Below the pieces are notes generated by a model that was not told the DNA's origin, made no database searches, and saw only the letters and a list, made by a program, of their open reading frames with translations. The position numbers were made by a program, and so were the translations under genes. Shown here in pieces: positions 34,707 to 44,398 of a stretch of 64,000 bases of DNA (position 1 is its first letter; each line of letters opens with the position of its first letter). Source of the DNA: Pseudomonas abietaniphila (GTDB lineage: Bacteria; Pseudomonadota; Gammaproteobacteria; Pseudomonadales; Pseudomonadaceae); NCBI RefSeq assembly GCF_900100795.1, contig NZ_FNCO01000003.1, forward strand, positions 468,876 to 532,875, given 5' to 3'.

Positions 34707-36947
34707 ATGCAGAACGACAATAAAGTGGTGCCTTTGAGCAAGACGGGTCCGGACCTTCCGGGTTCCTCGCCTGTCGCTCGGCTGCCTGTCGTTCTGTTGC
34801 AGGTGCGCGACAAAGCCGCCCAGCAGCTCAAGGAAAGCCTGCAGACCCTGTTCGATAACGCCGACGACACCTTATTCGAGATGGCGGACCGGGCGCACAA
34901 CAATGCCGAACAGAATGTGTTCTTCGAAGCCATGCGCGACCTGCGCCTGAAGCGAAAGAGCATCGAACGAAACTTCCTGGACAAATTCTTCGAGGCGTTT
35001 CTGCGTCTCGGTCAGTACGAGATCGCCGAGCCGATCCTTTCTGAACCCGTTTCTTTCGACAAGCTCGCACTGGTTCACAACGATGACCTTGAGCGCACGG
35101 TGGCCATTGATGCCATGGTCACCAAGGTCGTGAACCGCGACGGCGTGGCGCTGAGCCAGCTCACCACGCGCTTGAACGAACTCATCCCGCAGCCGTTGAC
35201 CGATGAAACCAACCCGCTCGGTCCGACCCTGCTGTGCGACTTCTTTTTGCAGGCCGGTCGCAATCTCGGTGTCGAAATCAAGGTCAAGCTGATCATTCTC
35301 AAGCTGTTCGAAAAGTACGCGTTGACCAACGCCGATCAGCTGTATGAAGAGGCCAACCTGCTGCTGATCTCCGCCGGTGTGTTGCCCGACCTAAAAGTGC
35401 TGCCGTCGCGCCGTTCCACCGATCGTTCCTCGAGCACTGCGCCGGCCACTGAAGCCCAACGCGCTGACAGCGCGGCGCTTGTGCAGGCTGCCGAGAAACT
35501 CGACAAGAGCGTTCAGGAAGTCTTCTCGGCCTTGCAGGAGCTGCTGGTTTATGTGCGCGGCAACCTGACGCCGCGTCCGGATAACAACGCCGAGGCTCGG
35601 CCGATTTCAAGCCAGGACCTGCTGCGTCTGCTGTCGCATCTGCAGCAATACGTGCCCCGCGCGGAAAATCCGGACGACTTCGATCTGCGAGCGCAGCTGG
35701 AGCAACTGATCGGCCGTGTGAGTGCGCGCAGCGGTAAATTCCGCACGGTGGGCACCATCGATGAGGACGTGATCAACCTGATCTCGATGCTCTTCGAATT
35801 CATCCTCGATGACCGCAACCTGCCCGGCTCGCTGCGCGCGTTGATTGGCCGTTTGCAGATTCCGATGCTCAAAGTGGCTGTCATCGACAAGAGTTTCTTC
35901 AGTCGCGGCAGCCATCCTGCCCGTCGTCTGTTGAATGAAATTGCCTCGGCGGCGCTGGGTTGGGGCGGGCGCGACGACAGCCAGCGGGATTCGCTGTACA
36001 CGCGCATCGATCAGATCGTGCAGCGCCTGTTGCACGACTTCGTCGATGACCCTGCGATCTTCACCGAACTGCTGGTCGACTTTCTGGCGTTCACCAGTGA
36101 CGAACGTCGCCGCAGTGAGCTGCTGGAACAACGCACCCGTGACGCCGAAGAAGGCCGCGCGTTGGCCGAACTGGCGCGTCAGCGGGTTCAGCAAGCGCTC
36201 AATGATCGCCTGCTGGGGCGCACGCTGCCGGAAGTTGTCGTGCGCCTGTTGCAGGAAGCCTGGAGCAAGGTGCTGTTGCTGACCTGCCTCAAGCACGGCG
36301 AGCAATCGGGTGAGTGGAAGGCCGGTCTTCAGGCGATGGACGATCTGATCTGGAGCGTGGAGCCTCATGAAGAACCAGACGCCCGTCAGCGTCTGCTTGA
36401 GTTGGTGCCGGGGCTGTTGAAGTCGTTGCGTGACGGGCTGAGCAGTGCCGCGTTCGACCCGTTCGCCACCAGCGAGTTTTTCAGCCAGCTTGAAGCGTTG
36501 CATGTGCAGGCGTTCAATCACGTGGCCCGTCCGGCCGGTGAAGCGGATGAAGTCGCGGCCGATGAGCCCGGTGACGGTCCGACGATGATGGCCGTGGTAG
36601 AAGAAATCGTGCTGGTCGCGCCGGGCGAGCAGGTCATCAGCGAGCCGTCCCTGCATTTGCCCGAGAACGATGAAGGGCTGATGCAGGTCGACAAACTGCG
36701 CTTGGGAAGCTGGGTTGAAATCCAGGAAGACGAGGACCACAAGCTGCGTTGCAAGCTGGCGGCGATCGTCGAGCCAAGCGGGCGCTATGTGTTCGTCAAC
36801 CGCACGGGCATGAAGGTGCTGGAAAAGACCCGCATGGGCCTGGCGGTCGAATTCCGTCGCGGCACGATTCGCGTGCTGGACGATTCGCTGCTGTTCGACC
36901 GGGCGCTGGAGTCGGTGCTGGGGAATCTGCGCAAGCTCAAGGGCTGA
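34707..36947 (+). CDS. DUF1631 protein
   Basis: A 746-residue cytoplasmic protein of the DUF1631 family, sometimes annotated 'thymidine phosphorylase' without support. The start at 34707 is set by AAAGGAG 6 bases upstream. It is mostly alpha-helical. The last 100 residues are beta-rich ('LRLGSWVEIQEDEDHKLRCK', 'YVFVNRTGMKVLE', 'RRGTIRVLDDS') and resemble a PilZ-type barrel, which suggests a possible cyclic-di-GMP link; this is an inference. It is followed by ampD after a 146-bp gap. Confidence 0.85.
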   Translation: MQNDNKVVPLSKTGPDLPGSSPVARLPVVLLQVRDKAAQQLKESLQTLFDNADDTLFEMADRAHNNAEQNVFFEAMRDLRLKRKSIERNFLDKFFEAFLRLGQYEIAEPILSEPVSFDKLALVHNDDLERTVAIDAMVTKVVNRDGVALSQLTTRLNELIPQPLTDETNPLGPTLLCDFFLQAGRNLGVEIKVKLIILKLFEKYALTNADQLYEEANLLLISAGVLPDLKVLPSRRSTDRSSSTAPATEAQRADSAALVQAAEKLDKSVQEVFSALQELLVYVRGNLTPRPDNNAEARPISSQDLLRLLSHLQQYVPRAENPDDFDLRAQLEQLIGRVSARSGKFRTVGTIDEDVINLISMLFEFILDDRNLPGSLRALIGRLQIPMLKVAVIDKSFFSRGSHPARRLLNEIASAALGWGGRDDSQRDSLYTRIDQIVQRLLHDFVDDPAIFTELLVDFLAFTSDERRRSELLEQRTRDAEEGRALAELARQRVQQALNDRLLGRTLPEVVVRLLQEAWSKVLLLTCLKHGEQSGEWKAGLQAMDDLIWSVEPHEEPDARQRLLELVPGLLKSLRDGLSSAAFDPFATSEFFSQLEALHVQAFNHVARPAGEADEVAADEPGDGPTMMAVVEEIVLVAPGEQVISEPSLHLPENDEGLMQVDKLRLGSWVEIQEDEDHKLRCKLAAIVEPSGRYVFVNRTGMKVLEKTRMGLAVEFRRGTIRVLDDSLLFDRALESVLGNLRKLKG

Positions 36948-37093
36948 GGCTCGTTCCCACAGGCTATTCATCGCACGCATGTTTGCGTGCGACGCGCATA
37001 ACCCATCGGCGAATCGAATCACGATTCGCTGCCCACATCCTTTCTCATCACGGGCATACTGGCCGCTGTCGATTCACGTCCCAAGGACCCTCC

Positions 37094-37642
37094 ATGCAAT
37101 TGGACCTTGCCACAGGCTGGTGCCACGGCGCGCACCATTGCCCTTCGCCCAATTTCAATGCTCGCCCCGAAGCCGAGATCTCGTTGCTGGTGATTCACAA
37201 CATCAGCCTGCCGCCGGCTCAATTCAAGACGGGCAAGGTGCAGGAGTTTTTTCAGAACCGGCTGGACGTCACAGAGCATCCCTACTTTGAAGGCATCGCT
37301 GAGCTTCGGGTGTCGGCGCACTTTCTAATTGAGCGCGACGGTGAGCTCACGCAGTTCGTCTCGTGTCTGGATCGGGCGTGGCACGCCGGTGTATCGGTTT
37401 TCGACGGGCGTGAGACGTGCAACGACTTTTCCGTGGGTATCGAGCTGGAAGGCACTGACGATCAGCCGTTTACCGATGCGCAATACGACACGCTGATCGC
37501 CCTGACCCGACAGTTGCAGTCGGCATGGCCGGCGATCACCCCATTACGAATAACCGGGCACAGCGACATTGCTCCGGGACGCAAGACCGATCCGGGGCCA
37601 TGCTTTGACTGGGCCCGGTTTCGGTCGGCTTTGCAGGATTGA
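37094..37642 (+). CDS. ampD: 1,6-anhydro-N-acetylmuramyl-L-alanine amidase AmpD
   Basis: Cytosolic zinc amidase that removes the stem peptide from anhydromuropeptides during peptidoglycan recycling and so keeps AmpR-driven beta-lactamase low. A 182-residue product. Zinc ligands: His35 ('LLVIHNISLP'), His in 'ITGHSDIAPGRKTDPG' and the Asp of that motif. Start at 37094 with AAGGA 6 bases upstream; an open frame runs further upstream but overlaps the DUF1631 gene out of frame. ampE follows 15 bases later. Confidence 0.96.
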   Translation: MQLDLATGWCHGAHHCPSPNFNARPEAEISLLVIHNISLPPAQFKTGKVQEFFQNRLDVTEHPYFEGIAELRVSAHFLIERDGELTQFVSCLDRAWHAGVSVFDGRETCNDFSVGIELEGTDDQPFTDAQYDTLIALTRQLQSAWPAITPLRITGHSDIAPGRKTDPGPCFDWARFRSALQD

Positions 37643-37657
37643 ATCAAGGAGCGGGTC

Positions 37658-38494
37658 ATGAGTTTTCTGGTGTTGCTGTTGGCCGTGTGGATCGAGAAAT
37701 TCTCCGCCCTGCGTCAGCGTGTTCAGCGCGATGCGCCCTGGTTGAATCAACTGGGTCGGCTTGAGTCGAACCCTCGCACGGCCAAGCGCCCGTGGTGGAT
37801 TCTCACCCTGACGATCCTGTTTCCGTTGTTGCTGCTGGCGCTGGTGCTCTGGATCGTCGGCTCGGTGGCGTATGGCTGGCTGGCGCTGCCGATTCATCTG
37901 CTGGTGCTGATCTACAGCCTGGGCCGGGGCGATATCAAAGCCAACCTGGGTTCGTTTCGCGATGCCTGCCGACGTGGCGATCAAGAAGCGGCGGTGTTGG
38001 TGGCCGATCGTGATCTGGGCGTTCAAGCGGAAAATGAAGAGCAACTGCTGGGCGGCGTGCAGACGTATTTGTTGTGGCAGGTCTATCAGGGTTTTTTCGC
38101 GGTGATCTTCTGGTATTTCGTGCTAGGGCCTGTGGCCGCGCTGGCGTACCGGTTGCTGGCACTGGCGTCTGAGCACGGCAAGACACCGGCGCTGGTGGAG
38201 CGCGCGACGCAGCTGCGTCATGCATTCGATTGGGTGCCTGTGCGTTTGCTGGCCGCGAGCTTTGCATTGGTCGGCAACTTCGTCGCGGTCAGCCGCGTGA
38301 TGCTCACTGAATTGCTCAACTGGAACATCAGCGCGGCCGGGTTGATCACCAAGGCTGGCTGCGTAGCGGGTGAAGTGCCTGCGCCGGTCGTGGGCGCCGA
38401 AGGCGTGAACAGCCTGGACGTGCTGTGGGAATTGCTGATTCGTTCGGCGATTGTCTGGTACGCAGGATTTGCGTTGTTCACGTTGTTGGTTTGA
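37658..38494 (+). CDS. ampE: AmpE inner-membrane signalling modulator
   Basis: A 278-residue membrane protein with about four hydrophobic segments (about 1-15, 48-90, 140-165, 255-278). It follows ampD directly, as in all ampDE operons. The family pattern is visible ('GRGDIKANLGSFRDACRRGD', 'FAVIFWYFVLGPVAALAYRL', 'HAFDWVPVRLLAASFALVGNF'). AmpE is related to CobD/CbiB-type proteins and has been proposed as a sensor in the ampC induction route; no enzymatic role is shown. Confidence 0.95.
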   Translation: MSFLVLLLAVWIEKFSALRQRVQRDAPWLNQLGRLESNPRTAKRPWWILTLTILFPLLLLALVLWIVGSVAYGWLALPIHLLVLIYSLGRGDIKANLGSFRDACRRGDQEAAVLVADRDLGVQAENEEQLLGGVQTYLLWQVYQGFFAVIFWYFVLGPVAALAYRLLALASEHGKTPALVERATQLRHAFDWVPVRLLAASFALVGNFVAVSRVMLTELLNWNISAAGLITKAGCVAGEVPAPVVGAEGVNSLDVLWELLIRSAIVWYAGFALFTLLV

Positions 38495-38534
38495 AGACGC
38501 AGCGTCAAGCACCTCGCTGCTTATCGAACGCGCA

Positions 38535-38548
38535 TTGACCTATATCAA
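38535..38548 (+). promoter_or_regulatory. ANR/FNR-type box upstream of the antiporter-decarboxylase operon
   Basis: TTGAC-CTAT-ATCAA, one mismatch from TTGAT-N4-ATCAA. A start site at about 38583 would place it at -41.5, and GATTAAT at 38567-38573 would then serve as -10. The transcript would have a leader of about 190 bases. Confidence 0.55.
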
Positions 38549-38769
38549 GTGCGTTCGACCGCCTGAGATTAATCTTTCCCCTCAACTTTCCTGCCCTGAT
38601 ATCGGTTTGAACCGCATGAATCTTTTCGATATTCAATGCGGTCGCTATTTATCTCGAAGTTGCTAAAAGTGGCTTTTCGCTAGCAGATAAAGGCATTTTC
38701 CATTTCTTGCTTAGTGAGAATCTTTTGCTATAGCTAAAAGCCTCTCACTTCATCCTATGAGGCAACGGA

Positions 38770-40194
38770 ATGTCAGTCGCAAAGAAAATGAGCGTGGGAC
38801 AACTGACAATGTTGACGGCCGTCAACATGTTGGGATCCGGCATCGTGTTGTTGCCTACCAAACTCGCCGAAGTCGGCGGTATCTCGATCCTCTCCTGGCT
38901 GATCACGGCCACCGGTTCACTGGCTCTGGCCTACGCCTTTGCGCGCTGCGGCATGCTCAGTCGCAAGACCGGCGGCATGGGCGGTTATGCCGAATACACC
39001 TTCGGCAAGTCCGGGAACTACATCACCAATTACACCTACGGCCTGTCGTTGTTGATCGCGAACGTCGCGATCAGTATTACGGCCGTGGGTTATATCCAGA
39101 CGTTGTTCGATATCAAGCTCGGCTCACTGCAAGTTGGCCTCGCCACCATCGCCTTGTTGTGGGTTACCACGTTTGCCAACTTTGGCGGAGCGAGCATCAC
39201 CGGCAAGATCGGCGCCGTCACGGTGTGGGGCGTGATTGCTCCGGTTGTGTTGGTGTCGACCATCGGCTGGTTCTGGTTCGACAGCAGTGTGTATTCGGCG
39301 GGTTGGAACCCCCACGAAATGCCTTGGTATCAGGCGGCAGGCGCATCGGTCGCCATCACACTGTGGGCGTTTCTCGGATTGGAGTCCGCGTGCGCCAACG
39401 GCGATGCGGTGGAGAACCCTGAGAAGAATGTCCCTATCGCCGTGCTCGGCGGCACTCTGGGCGCGGCGGTGATCTACATCGTCTCCACCAACGTGATCGC
39501 AGGCATCGTCGACAACGCCGAACTCGTTTCTTCCACCGCGCCGTTCGGGTTGGTGTTCGCCAAGATGTTCAACCCGATGATCGGCAACGTCGTCATGGGG
39601 CTGATGGTGCTGGCGTGTATCGGCTCGCTGCTGGGCTGGCAATTCACTGTCGCGCAGGTGTTCAAGAGTTCGGCGGACACCGGTTACTTTCTGCCGATCT
39701 TTGCCAAGGCCAACAAGCATGGTGTGCCGATCATCAGCATGCTGATCCTGCTGGCGATTCAGACCGCCATGGCGCTGCTCACGATCAGCCCGGACCTCGC
39801 CAAACAGTTCGACACGCTGGTGAACCTGGCGGTGGTCACCAATCTGGTGCCGTACATCCTGTCGATGGCGACATTGATGACCCTGCAGAAGATTTCCAAC
39901 GTCCCGCCGAACAAGGCACTCATTACCAACATCGTTGCTTACATCGCAGCCGCTTACAGCTATCTGGCGCTTTATAGCTCAGGCGCCCAGGCGCTGATGC
40001 TCGGCGGGGTCGCCACCATCGTCGGCTACACGCTGTTCGGCTTCGTCAACACACGCCTGATCAAACTGGAAGCCCTCAACAACAGCGTGCCGACCCAGAC
40101 CGTCGCTGCGCAGCACCTCGTCGGTGAACCTGTCCCGGTCAATGACCTGCCGCTTAATGACCTGAATCGCGCCACTCTGGAGACTCAACCATGA
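38770..40194 (+). CDS. potE: PotE-type amino acid/diamine antiporter
   Basis: A 474-residue, 12-helix APC-superfamily exchanger. It closely follows E. coli PotE (putrescine/ornithine): 'VGQLTMLTAVNMLGSGIVLL', 'LPTKLAEVGGISILSWL', 'SRKTGGMGGYAEY', 'LWAFLGLESACAN', 'GGTLGAAVIYIVSTNVIAGI'. It is about 35 residues longer at the C-terminus. It overlaps the decarboxylase by four bases (ATGA), so the pair imports the amino acid and exports the amine. Lysine/cadaverine exchange is an alternative, because the decarboxylase could be of the LdcA kind. An ANR-like box upstream suggests induction at low oxygen. Confidence 0.85.
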   Translation: MSVAKKMSVGQLTMLTAVNMLGSGIVLLPTKLAEVGGISILSWLITATGSLALAYAFARCGMLSRKTGGMGGYAEYTFGKSGNYITNYTYGLSLLIANVAISITAVGYIQTLFDIKLGSLQVGLATIALLWVTTFANFGGASITGKIGAVTVWGVIAPVVLVSTIGWFWFDSSVYSAGWNPHEMPWYQAAGASVAITLWAFLGLESACANGDAVENPEKNVPIAVLGGTLGAAVIYIVSTNVIAGIVDNAELVSSTAPFGLVFAKMFNPMIGNVVMGLMVLACIGSLLGWQFTVAQVFKSSADTGYFLPIFAKANKHGVPIISMLILLAIQTAMALLTISPDLAKQFDTLVNLAVVTNLVPYILSMATLMTLQKISNVPPNKALITNIVAYIAAAYSYLALYSSGAQALMLGGVATIVGYTLFGFVNTRLIKLEALNNSVPTQTVAAQHLVGEPVPVNDLPLNDLNRATLETQP

Positions 40195-42476
40195 CGGAAT
40201 ACAGACACCTGCTCGGCATGCTCGCCTTACTCGTCACCAAGCAGCCCGACAAACGCAGCGTATTCGGTCGGGCACTGATTCAGCTGATCAGCGACGTGGA
40301 AGAGCGCTCCATCAGCGTACTGACCTCGGAAAGCCTGAGCGACGCGAAGTCGATTCTGAGCACCGACCCGGCGATTCAATGCGTGCTGCTCAGCTGGGAA
40401 ATGGACACCAGCGAAGACCACCAGGAGTGCATCGATCTGCTCACCACCTTGCGTGAGCGCAACACCCGCGTGCCAGTGTTTCTGATCAGTGATCGCAGCA
40501 CCGCGTCCAGTGTGCCGCTGATTGTCATGCAGCACGCCGATGACTTCATCTGGCTGCCCGAAGACACCAGCCGCTTCCTGAGCGGGCGGATCATGGCCGC
40601 AATCGAACGCTACCGTCAGGCGGTGCTGCCGCCGATGTTCGGCGCGTTGCTGAAGTTTGCCCGCAGCTATGAATACTCGTGGCACACGCCGGGTCATGCA
40701 GGCGGTACGGCCTTCCTGAAAAGCACTGCGGGCCGGGCGTTCTATGAATTCTTCGGTGAAAACCTGCTGCGTTCCGACCTGTCGATTTCCGTCGGTGAGC
40801 TGGGCTCGTTGCTCGATCACAGCGGGCCGATCGGGCAGGGCGAGCGCTATGCGGCGAAAGTGTTCGGCGCCCACCGCACGTATTACGTGACCAACGGCTC
40901 GTCGATGTCGAACCGCGTCATTCTGATGGCCAGCGTGACGCGTGATCAGATCGCCTTGTGTGACCGCAACTGCCACAAGTCTGCCGAGCATGCGATGACG
41001 CTGTCCGGCGCGATTCCGACGTATCTGGTGCCCACCCGCAACCGCTTCGGCATCATCGGCCCGATTCTGCCGCAAACGCTGAGCGCCGAGGGCGTGAAAG
41101 CGGCGATTGCCAACAACCCGCTGGTGAAAAGCCATATCGATCCGACGCCCGTGCACGCCATCGTCACCAACTCCACCTACGACGGTTTGACCTACAACGT
41201 GACGCGCGTGGAAGAACTGCTGGGGCAAAGTGTTGACCGGCTGCATTTCGACGAAGCCTGGTATGGCTATGCGCGCTTCAATCCGCTGTACAAGGACCGC
41301 TTCGCGATGCACGGCAGCCCCGACGATCACGACGCCTCCAAGCCAACGGTGTTCGCCACCCAGTCGACCCACAAGCTGCTGGCGGCGCTGTCTCAGGCGT
41401 CGATGATCCATGTGCGTAACGGGCGCAACCCGATTCCCCATGGCCGCTTCAACGAGTCGTACATGATGCACGCCTCGACCTCGCCGAACTACGCGATCAT
41501 GGCCTCGTGCGACGTGAGCTCGGCCATGATGGAGGCGCCGAGCGGGCAGATTCTGACCAATGAATCCATCGAAGAAGCCATCGCGTTCCGGCAGGTCATC
41601 TCGCGCATGCAGAGTGAGATGCTCTCTAGCGACGACTGGTTCTTCTCGTGCTGGCAGCCACCGTCAGTGCCGATCGGCGCGACCTCCATTCCCTTTCACG
41701 AGGTCGATCCGGTCCGGCTCAAGACCGACCCGAACTGCTGGGTGCTGCACCCCAATGAGGTCTGGCACGGTTTCGGCGACATCGAAGACGGCTATTGCAT
41801 GCTTGACCCGATCAAGGTGTCGATCCTCAGTCCCGGCATGGGCGACGACGGCAACTTGCTGGACTTCGGCATTCCGGCCTGTGTGTTGACCGCCTACCTC
41901 GGGCGGCAGGGCATCGTGGTCGAGAAGACCACCGATTTCACCATTCTCTTTCTGTTCTCGATCGGCATCACCAAAGGCAAATGGGGCACGCTGGTCAATG
42001 CGTTGCTGGACTTCAAGCGTGACTACGACACCAACCTGGAACTGGAGCTGTGCCTGCCCGATCTGCTGACCGCCAACCAGCAACGTTATGCCGGCATGGG
42101 GCTCAAGGACCTGGCGCAAGACATCTTTGCCGCGATGAAAAAGACCAAAACCACAGCCGCCATGTCGCAGGCGTTTGGCACGCTGCCCAAGGCCGAGTTC
42201 AGCCCGGTGGAAGCCTACGAAAAACTGGTCAGGAATGAAGTCGAACAGGTCACGCTGGAGGAAGCGGCCGGGCGTATCGCGGCCACCGGTATCGTGCCTT
42301 ATCCACCGGGGATTCCCCTGCTGATGCCGGGGGAAAACGCAGGGCCTTCCGACGGCGCCTTACTGGCGTATCTGAAAGCACTGGAAAGCTTCGACCGATC
42401 CTTCCCCGGGTTCACCCATGACACCCACGGGATCGAGAGCGAGGCGGGGGTTTATCGGATGCTGGTGTTGAAGTGA
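40191..42476 (+). CDS. Orn/Lys/Arg decarboxylase (PLP, fold type I)
   Basis: A 761-residue inducible-type amino acid decarboxylase with a receiver-like wing domain (about 1-140), the PLP core (about 150-600) with Schiff-base Lys near residue 395 ('STHKLLAALSQASMIH') and 'LHFDEAWYGYARF' for the PLP-contacting Asp, and the C-terminal domain. The substrate could be ornithine (given the PotE-like partner) or lysine (P. aeruginosa LdcA, PA1818, also sits beside an antiporter gene). Translationally coupled to the antiporter. Expected role: acid or anaerobic stress and polyamine supply. Confidence 0.9.
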   Translation: MTEYRHLLGMLALLVTKQPDKRSVFGRALIQLISDVEERSISVLTSESLSDAKSILSTDPAIQCVLLSWEMDTSEDHQECIDLLTTLRERNTRVPVFLISDRSTASSVPLIVMQHADDFIWLPEDTSRFLSGRIMAAIERYRQAVLPPMFGALLKFARSYEYSWHTPGHAGGTAFLKSTAGRAFYEFFGENLLRSDLSISVGELGSLLDHSGPIGQGERYAAKVFGAHRTYYVTNGSSMSNRVILMASVTRDQIALCDRNCHKSAEHAMTLSGAIPTYLVPTRNRFGIIGPILPQTLSAEGVKAAIANNPLVKSHIDPTPVHAIVTNSTYDGLTYNVTRVEELLGQSVDRLHFDEAWYGYARFNPLYKDRFAMHGSPDDHDASKPTVFATQSTHKLLAALSQASMIHVRNGRNPIPHGRFNESYMMHASTSPNYAIMASCDVSSAMMEAPSGQILTNESIEEAIAFRQVISRMQSEMLSSDDWFFSCWQPPSVPIGATSIPFHEVDPVRLKTDPNCWVLHPNEVWHGFGDIEDGYCMLDPIKVSILSPGMGDDGNLLDFGIPACVLTAYLGRQGIVVEKTTDFTILFLFSIGITKGKWGTLVNALLDFKRDYDTNLELELCLPDLLTANQQRYAGMGLKDLAQDIFAAMKKTKTTAAMSQAFGTLPKAEFSPVEAYEKLVRNEVEQVTLEEAAGRIAATGIVPYPPGIPLLMPGENAGPSDGALLAYLKALESFDRSFPGFTHDTHGIESEAGVYRMLVLK

Positions 42477-42559
42477 TCAGCCGGACCGCTTCGACTCACT
42501 TCAAACGCTCTGACAGGACACGGTTGTGTGGGGGATTCTATGGTTCTCAAACCATTGGT

Positions 42560-42990
42560 GTCAGTCCGTTTCTTGAGTGGCCCAAAGCCTGAGAGCATGC
42601 GCCACATACCGGATGACGCAGAGCGTCATTGGATGTGTTACCACGCAGAGCGTGGGAACAATCAGCAACGCAGCGCGTGCTTTGGCTTTTGATCTTCGTG
42701 CCGCGGCGGCCCAGACACCACAAAACGCGACTTGGGTGCAGGCTGAACGCAGGCGGCGCGGAGTGGGACGAGCGGCATGGATGCCGCGAGAGCGCCGTCA
42801 GGACATGGATGTCCGTTCGGCGCGGGCCCACGGAGCGTCGCCGAAGTGAAGGAACCCGACGAAGTCGGGCCCAACCAGGAGCATAGGACCCTTGGTTACT
42901 TGGGGTCTTTTCAAGTAACCCGCCGAAGGCGGAACAGTTTGGCCGTTAGGACAAACCATCAGCGTCACCCCGGGCAGTGGAGTCGCACAC
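42560..42990. repeat. Dispersed Pseudomonas intergenic repeat block
   Basis: About 430 bases between the decarboxylase and a small secreted protein gene. It contains GACGCAGAGCGTC and ACCACGCAGAGCGTGG palindromes like those at 11251-11352. A conserved-looking block follows, with CTTGGTTACTTGGGGTCTTT and AGTAACCCGCCGAAGGCGG. Open frames exist on both strands but overlap each other and carry no protein-like features, so none is called as a gene. Confidence 0.6.
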
Positions 42991-43037
42991 CAGAGCAAGT
43001 CCGCTCCCACAATCGATCCATTGCGTGGCGACTTGCC

Positions 43038-43310
43038 TCAATTGCTCTGAAGCTTCTGCAGCGCCTGCTGCGTCAAGGAAACACACTCTCTCGCGCCATC
43101 ATCGTTATGCCGCGCCAAGGCTGATTCGGCGCGGTGGACGGTGGTGTCGACGTCGCTTCTCACCGCGTCGCTGAGGTCCGGTTTAGACGCTTTGGTGTCG
43201 CGAATCTTGCTCAGGTTTATCTGGCACAAGCTGTTGTCGTCGTTGGCCGTTGCGGTGAAGGGCAAGGCAAAGGCAGTCAGGAGCAGGCCGGTGAGCAGGG
43301 CGTGTTTCAT
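43038..43310 (-). CDS. Small secreted protein of unknown function
   Basis: A 90-residue protein: signal peptide 'MKHALLTGLLLTAFALPFTATA' cleaved before NDD, then a 68-residue acidic helical part with two Cys ('SLCQINLSKI', 'ARECVSLTQQALQKL') that could form a disulphide. Start at 43310; the frame extends upstream over non-coding DNA. It is divergent from a LysR gene 194 bases away. No family named. Confidence 0.65.
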   Translation of the reverse strand: MKHALLTGLLLTAFALPFTATANDDNSLCQINLSKIRDTKASKPDLSDAVRSDVDTTVHRAESALARHNDDGARECVSLTQQALQKLQSN

Positions 43311-43504
43311 GTTGTTTTCCGCAGAAAGGTAGGTAAGGGGTTCGTGATGTGGACGAACCTGCTGCATGAGACAGCGGATTTTGGATTTGCGCCAGATACC
43401 GGGCCTGTCTAACGTCGGATATCGCTCAGGTTTTTCAGGTCGGGCGACGGGCTGCTGCGCTACCATGGCGCGGCCACCCTGACGCCAGCCGCCGAGCCGT
43501 ACCG

Positions 43505-44368
43505 ATGGACATCGACCTCGCCCGTACCTTTCTTGAAATCGTTCGACTGGGCAGCCTGATGGCTGCTGCTGAGAAGCTGCACGTCACTCAGACCGCGATC
43601 ACCGCGCGCGTGCAGAAGCTCGAAAGCCACCTCAACTGCCGGCTGTTCATCCGCAATCGCACGGGCGCGAAGCTGACGTCCGATGGCGAGGCGTTTGTGG
43701 TGTTCGCCAATCAACTCGTCCAGACCTGGGACGCCGCGCGGCGGGAGCTGCCGTTGCCGGACGGCTATCGCCATGTGCTGCGCGTGGGCGCGGAAATGAG
43801 CCTGTGTAACCCGTTGATGCTCAGTTGGGTGCGTGAGATCCGCAATGCGATCCCGGACTACGCGTTGCATGCCGAGGTCAAGGACGGTGACGTGTTGATG
43901 AAGGAAGTCGAGCGCGGCGTGCTGGATGCCGCGTTGGTCTACCAGCCGGCCTATTGGCCCGGGCTTCAGGTCGAGGAATTGCTGGAAGAGAAACTGATAC
44001 TGGTGCGCGTGGTGGGCAAGCCCGATCCGTATGTGTATATCGATTGGGGCCCTTCGTTTCGCGAGCAGCACGACGCCGCGATGCCGGAAAAATCCAGGGC
44101 CGCCGTGGCCTTCAATCTGGGCCCCTTCGCGTTGCAGTACATCCTCGATAACGGTGGCTCGGGCTATTTCCGCACGCGGGTGGTTCAGTCATGGCTGGAC
44201 CGTGGCGTCCTGGAGCGCGTGCCGCTGGCGCCGGAGTTCAGCTACCCGACGTATCTGGTGTATGCGCGGGACAATCCCTCGGCGACCTTGCAACGGGCCT
44301 TTGAACTGCTGCGTGAGATTGCCAGAGAGAAGGGCGACTGGTCCCAGCGTTGGGATCCGTCGGTGTAG
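43505..44368 (+). CDS. LysR-family regulator
   Basis: A 287-residue LysR protein: HTH at about residues 16-36 ('LMAAAEKLHVTQTAITARVQ'), linker helix, then sensor domain ('RVGAEMSLCNPLMLSWV'). The C-terminal part ('RDNPSATLQRAFELLREIA') is complete. It is convergent with the HPP-family gene over a short hairpin. The target is not evident; the divergent small secreted protein is the nearest candidate. Confidence 0.86.
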   Translation: MDIDLARTFLEIVRLGSLMAAAEKLHVTQTAITARVQKLESHLNCRLFIRNRTGAKLTSDGEAFVVFANQLVQTWDAARRELPLPDGYRHVLRVGAEMSLCNPLMLSWVREIRNAIPDYALHAEVKDGDVLMKEVERGVLDAALVYQPAYWPGLQVEELLEEKLILVRVVGKPDPYVYIDWGPSFREQHDAAMPEKSRAAVAFNLGPFALQYILDNGGSGYFRTRVVQSWLDRGVLERVPLAPEFSYPTYLVYARDNPSATLQRAFELLREIAREKGDWSQRWDPSV

Positions 44369-44374
44369 TGCAAA

Positions 44375-44390
44375 GCGCCCTTAAAGGGCG
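44375..44390. terminator. Short hairpin between convergent genes
   Basis: GCGCCCTTAAAGGGCG, a 6-bp stem at the meeting point of the LysR and HPP genes; no T-run, so only a weak terminator candidate. Confidence 0.35.
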
Positions 44391-44398
44391 AGGCTCAG

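Noticed and set aside
36749..37093. A possible 115-residue N-terminal extension of AmpD
   Set aside because: The upstream part overlaps the end of the DUF1631 gene and lacks similarity. The ATG at 37094 has a good ribosome site and gives the normal AmpD length.
42547..42886. Overlapping small open frames on both strands between the decarboxylase and the small secreted protein
   Set aside because: They lie in a dispersed intergenic repeat, overlap one another on both strands and have no ribosome sites or folds.
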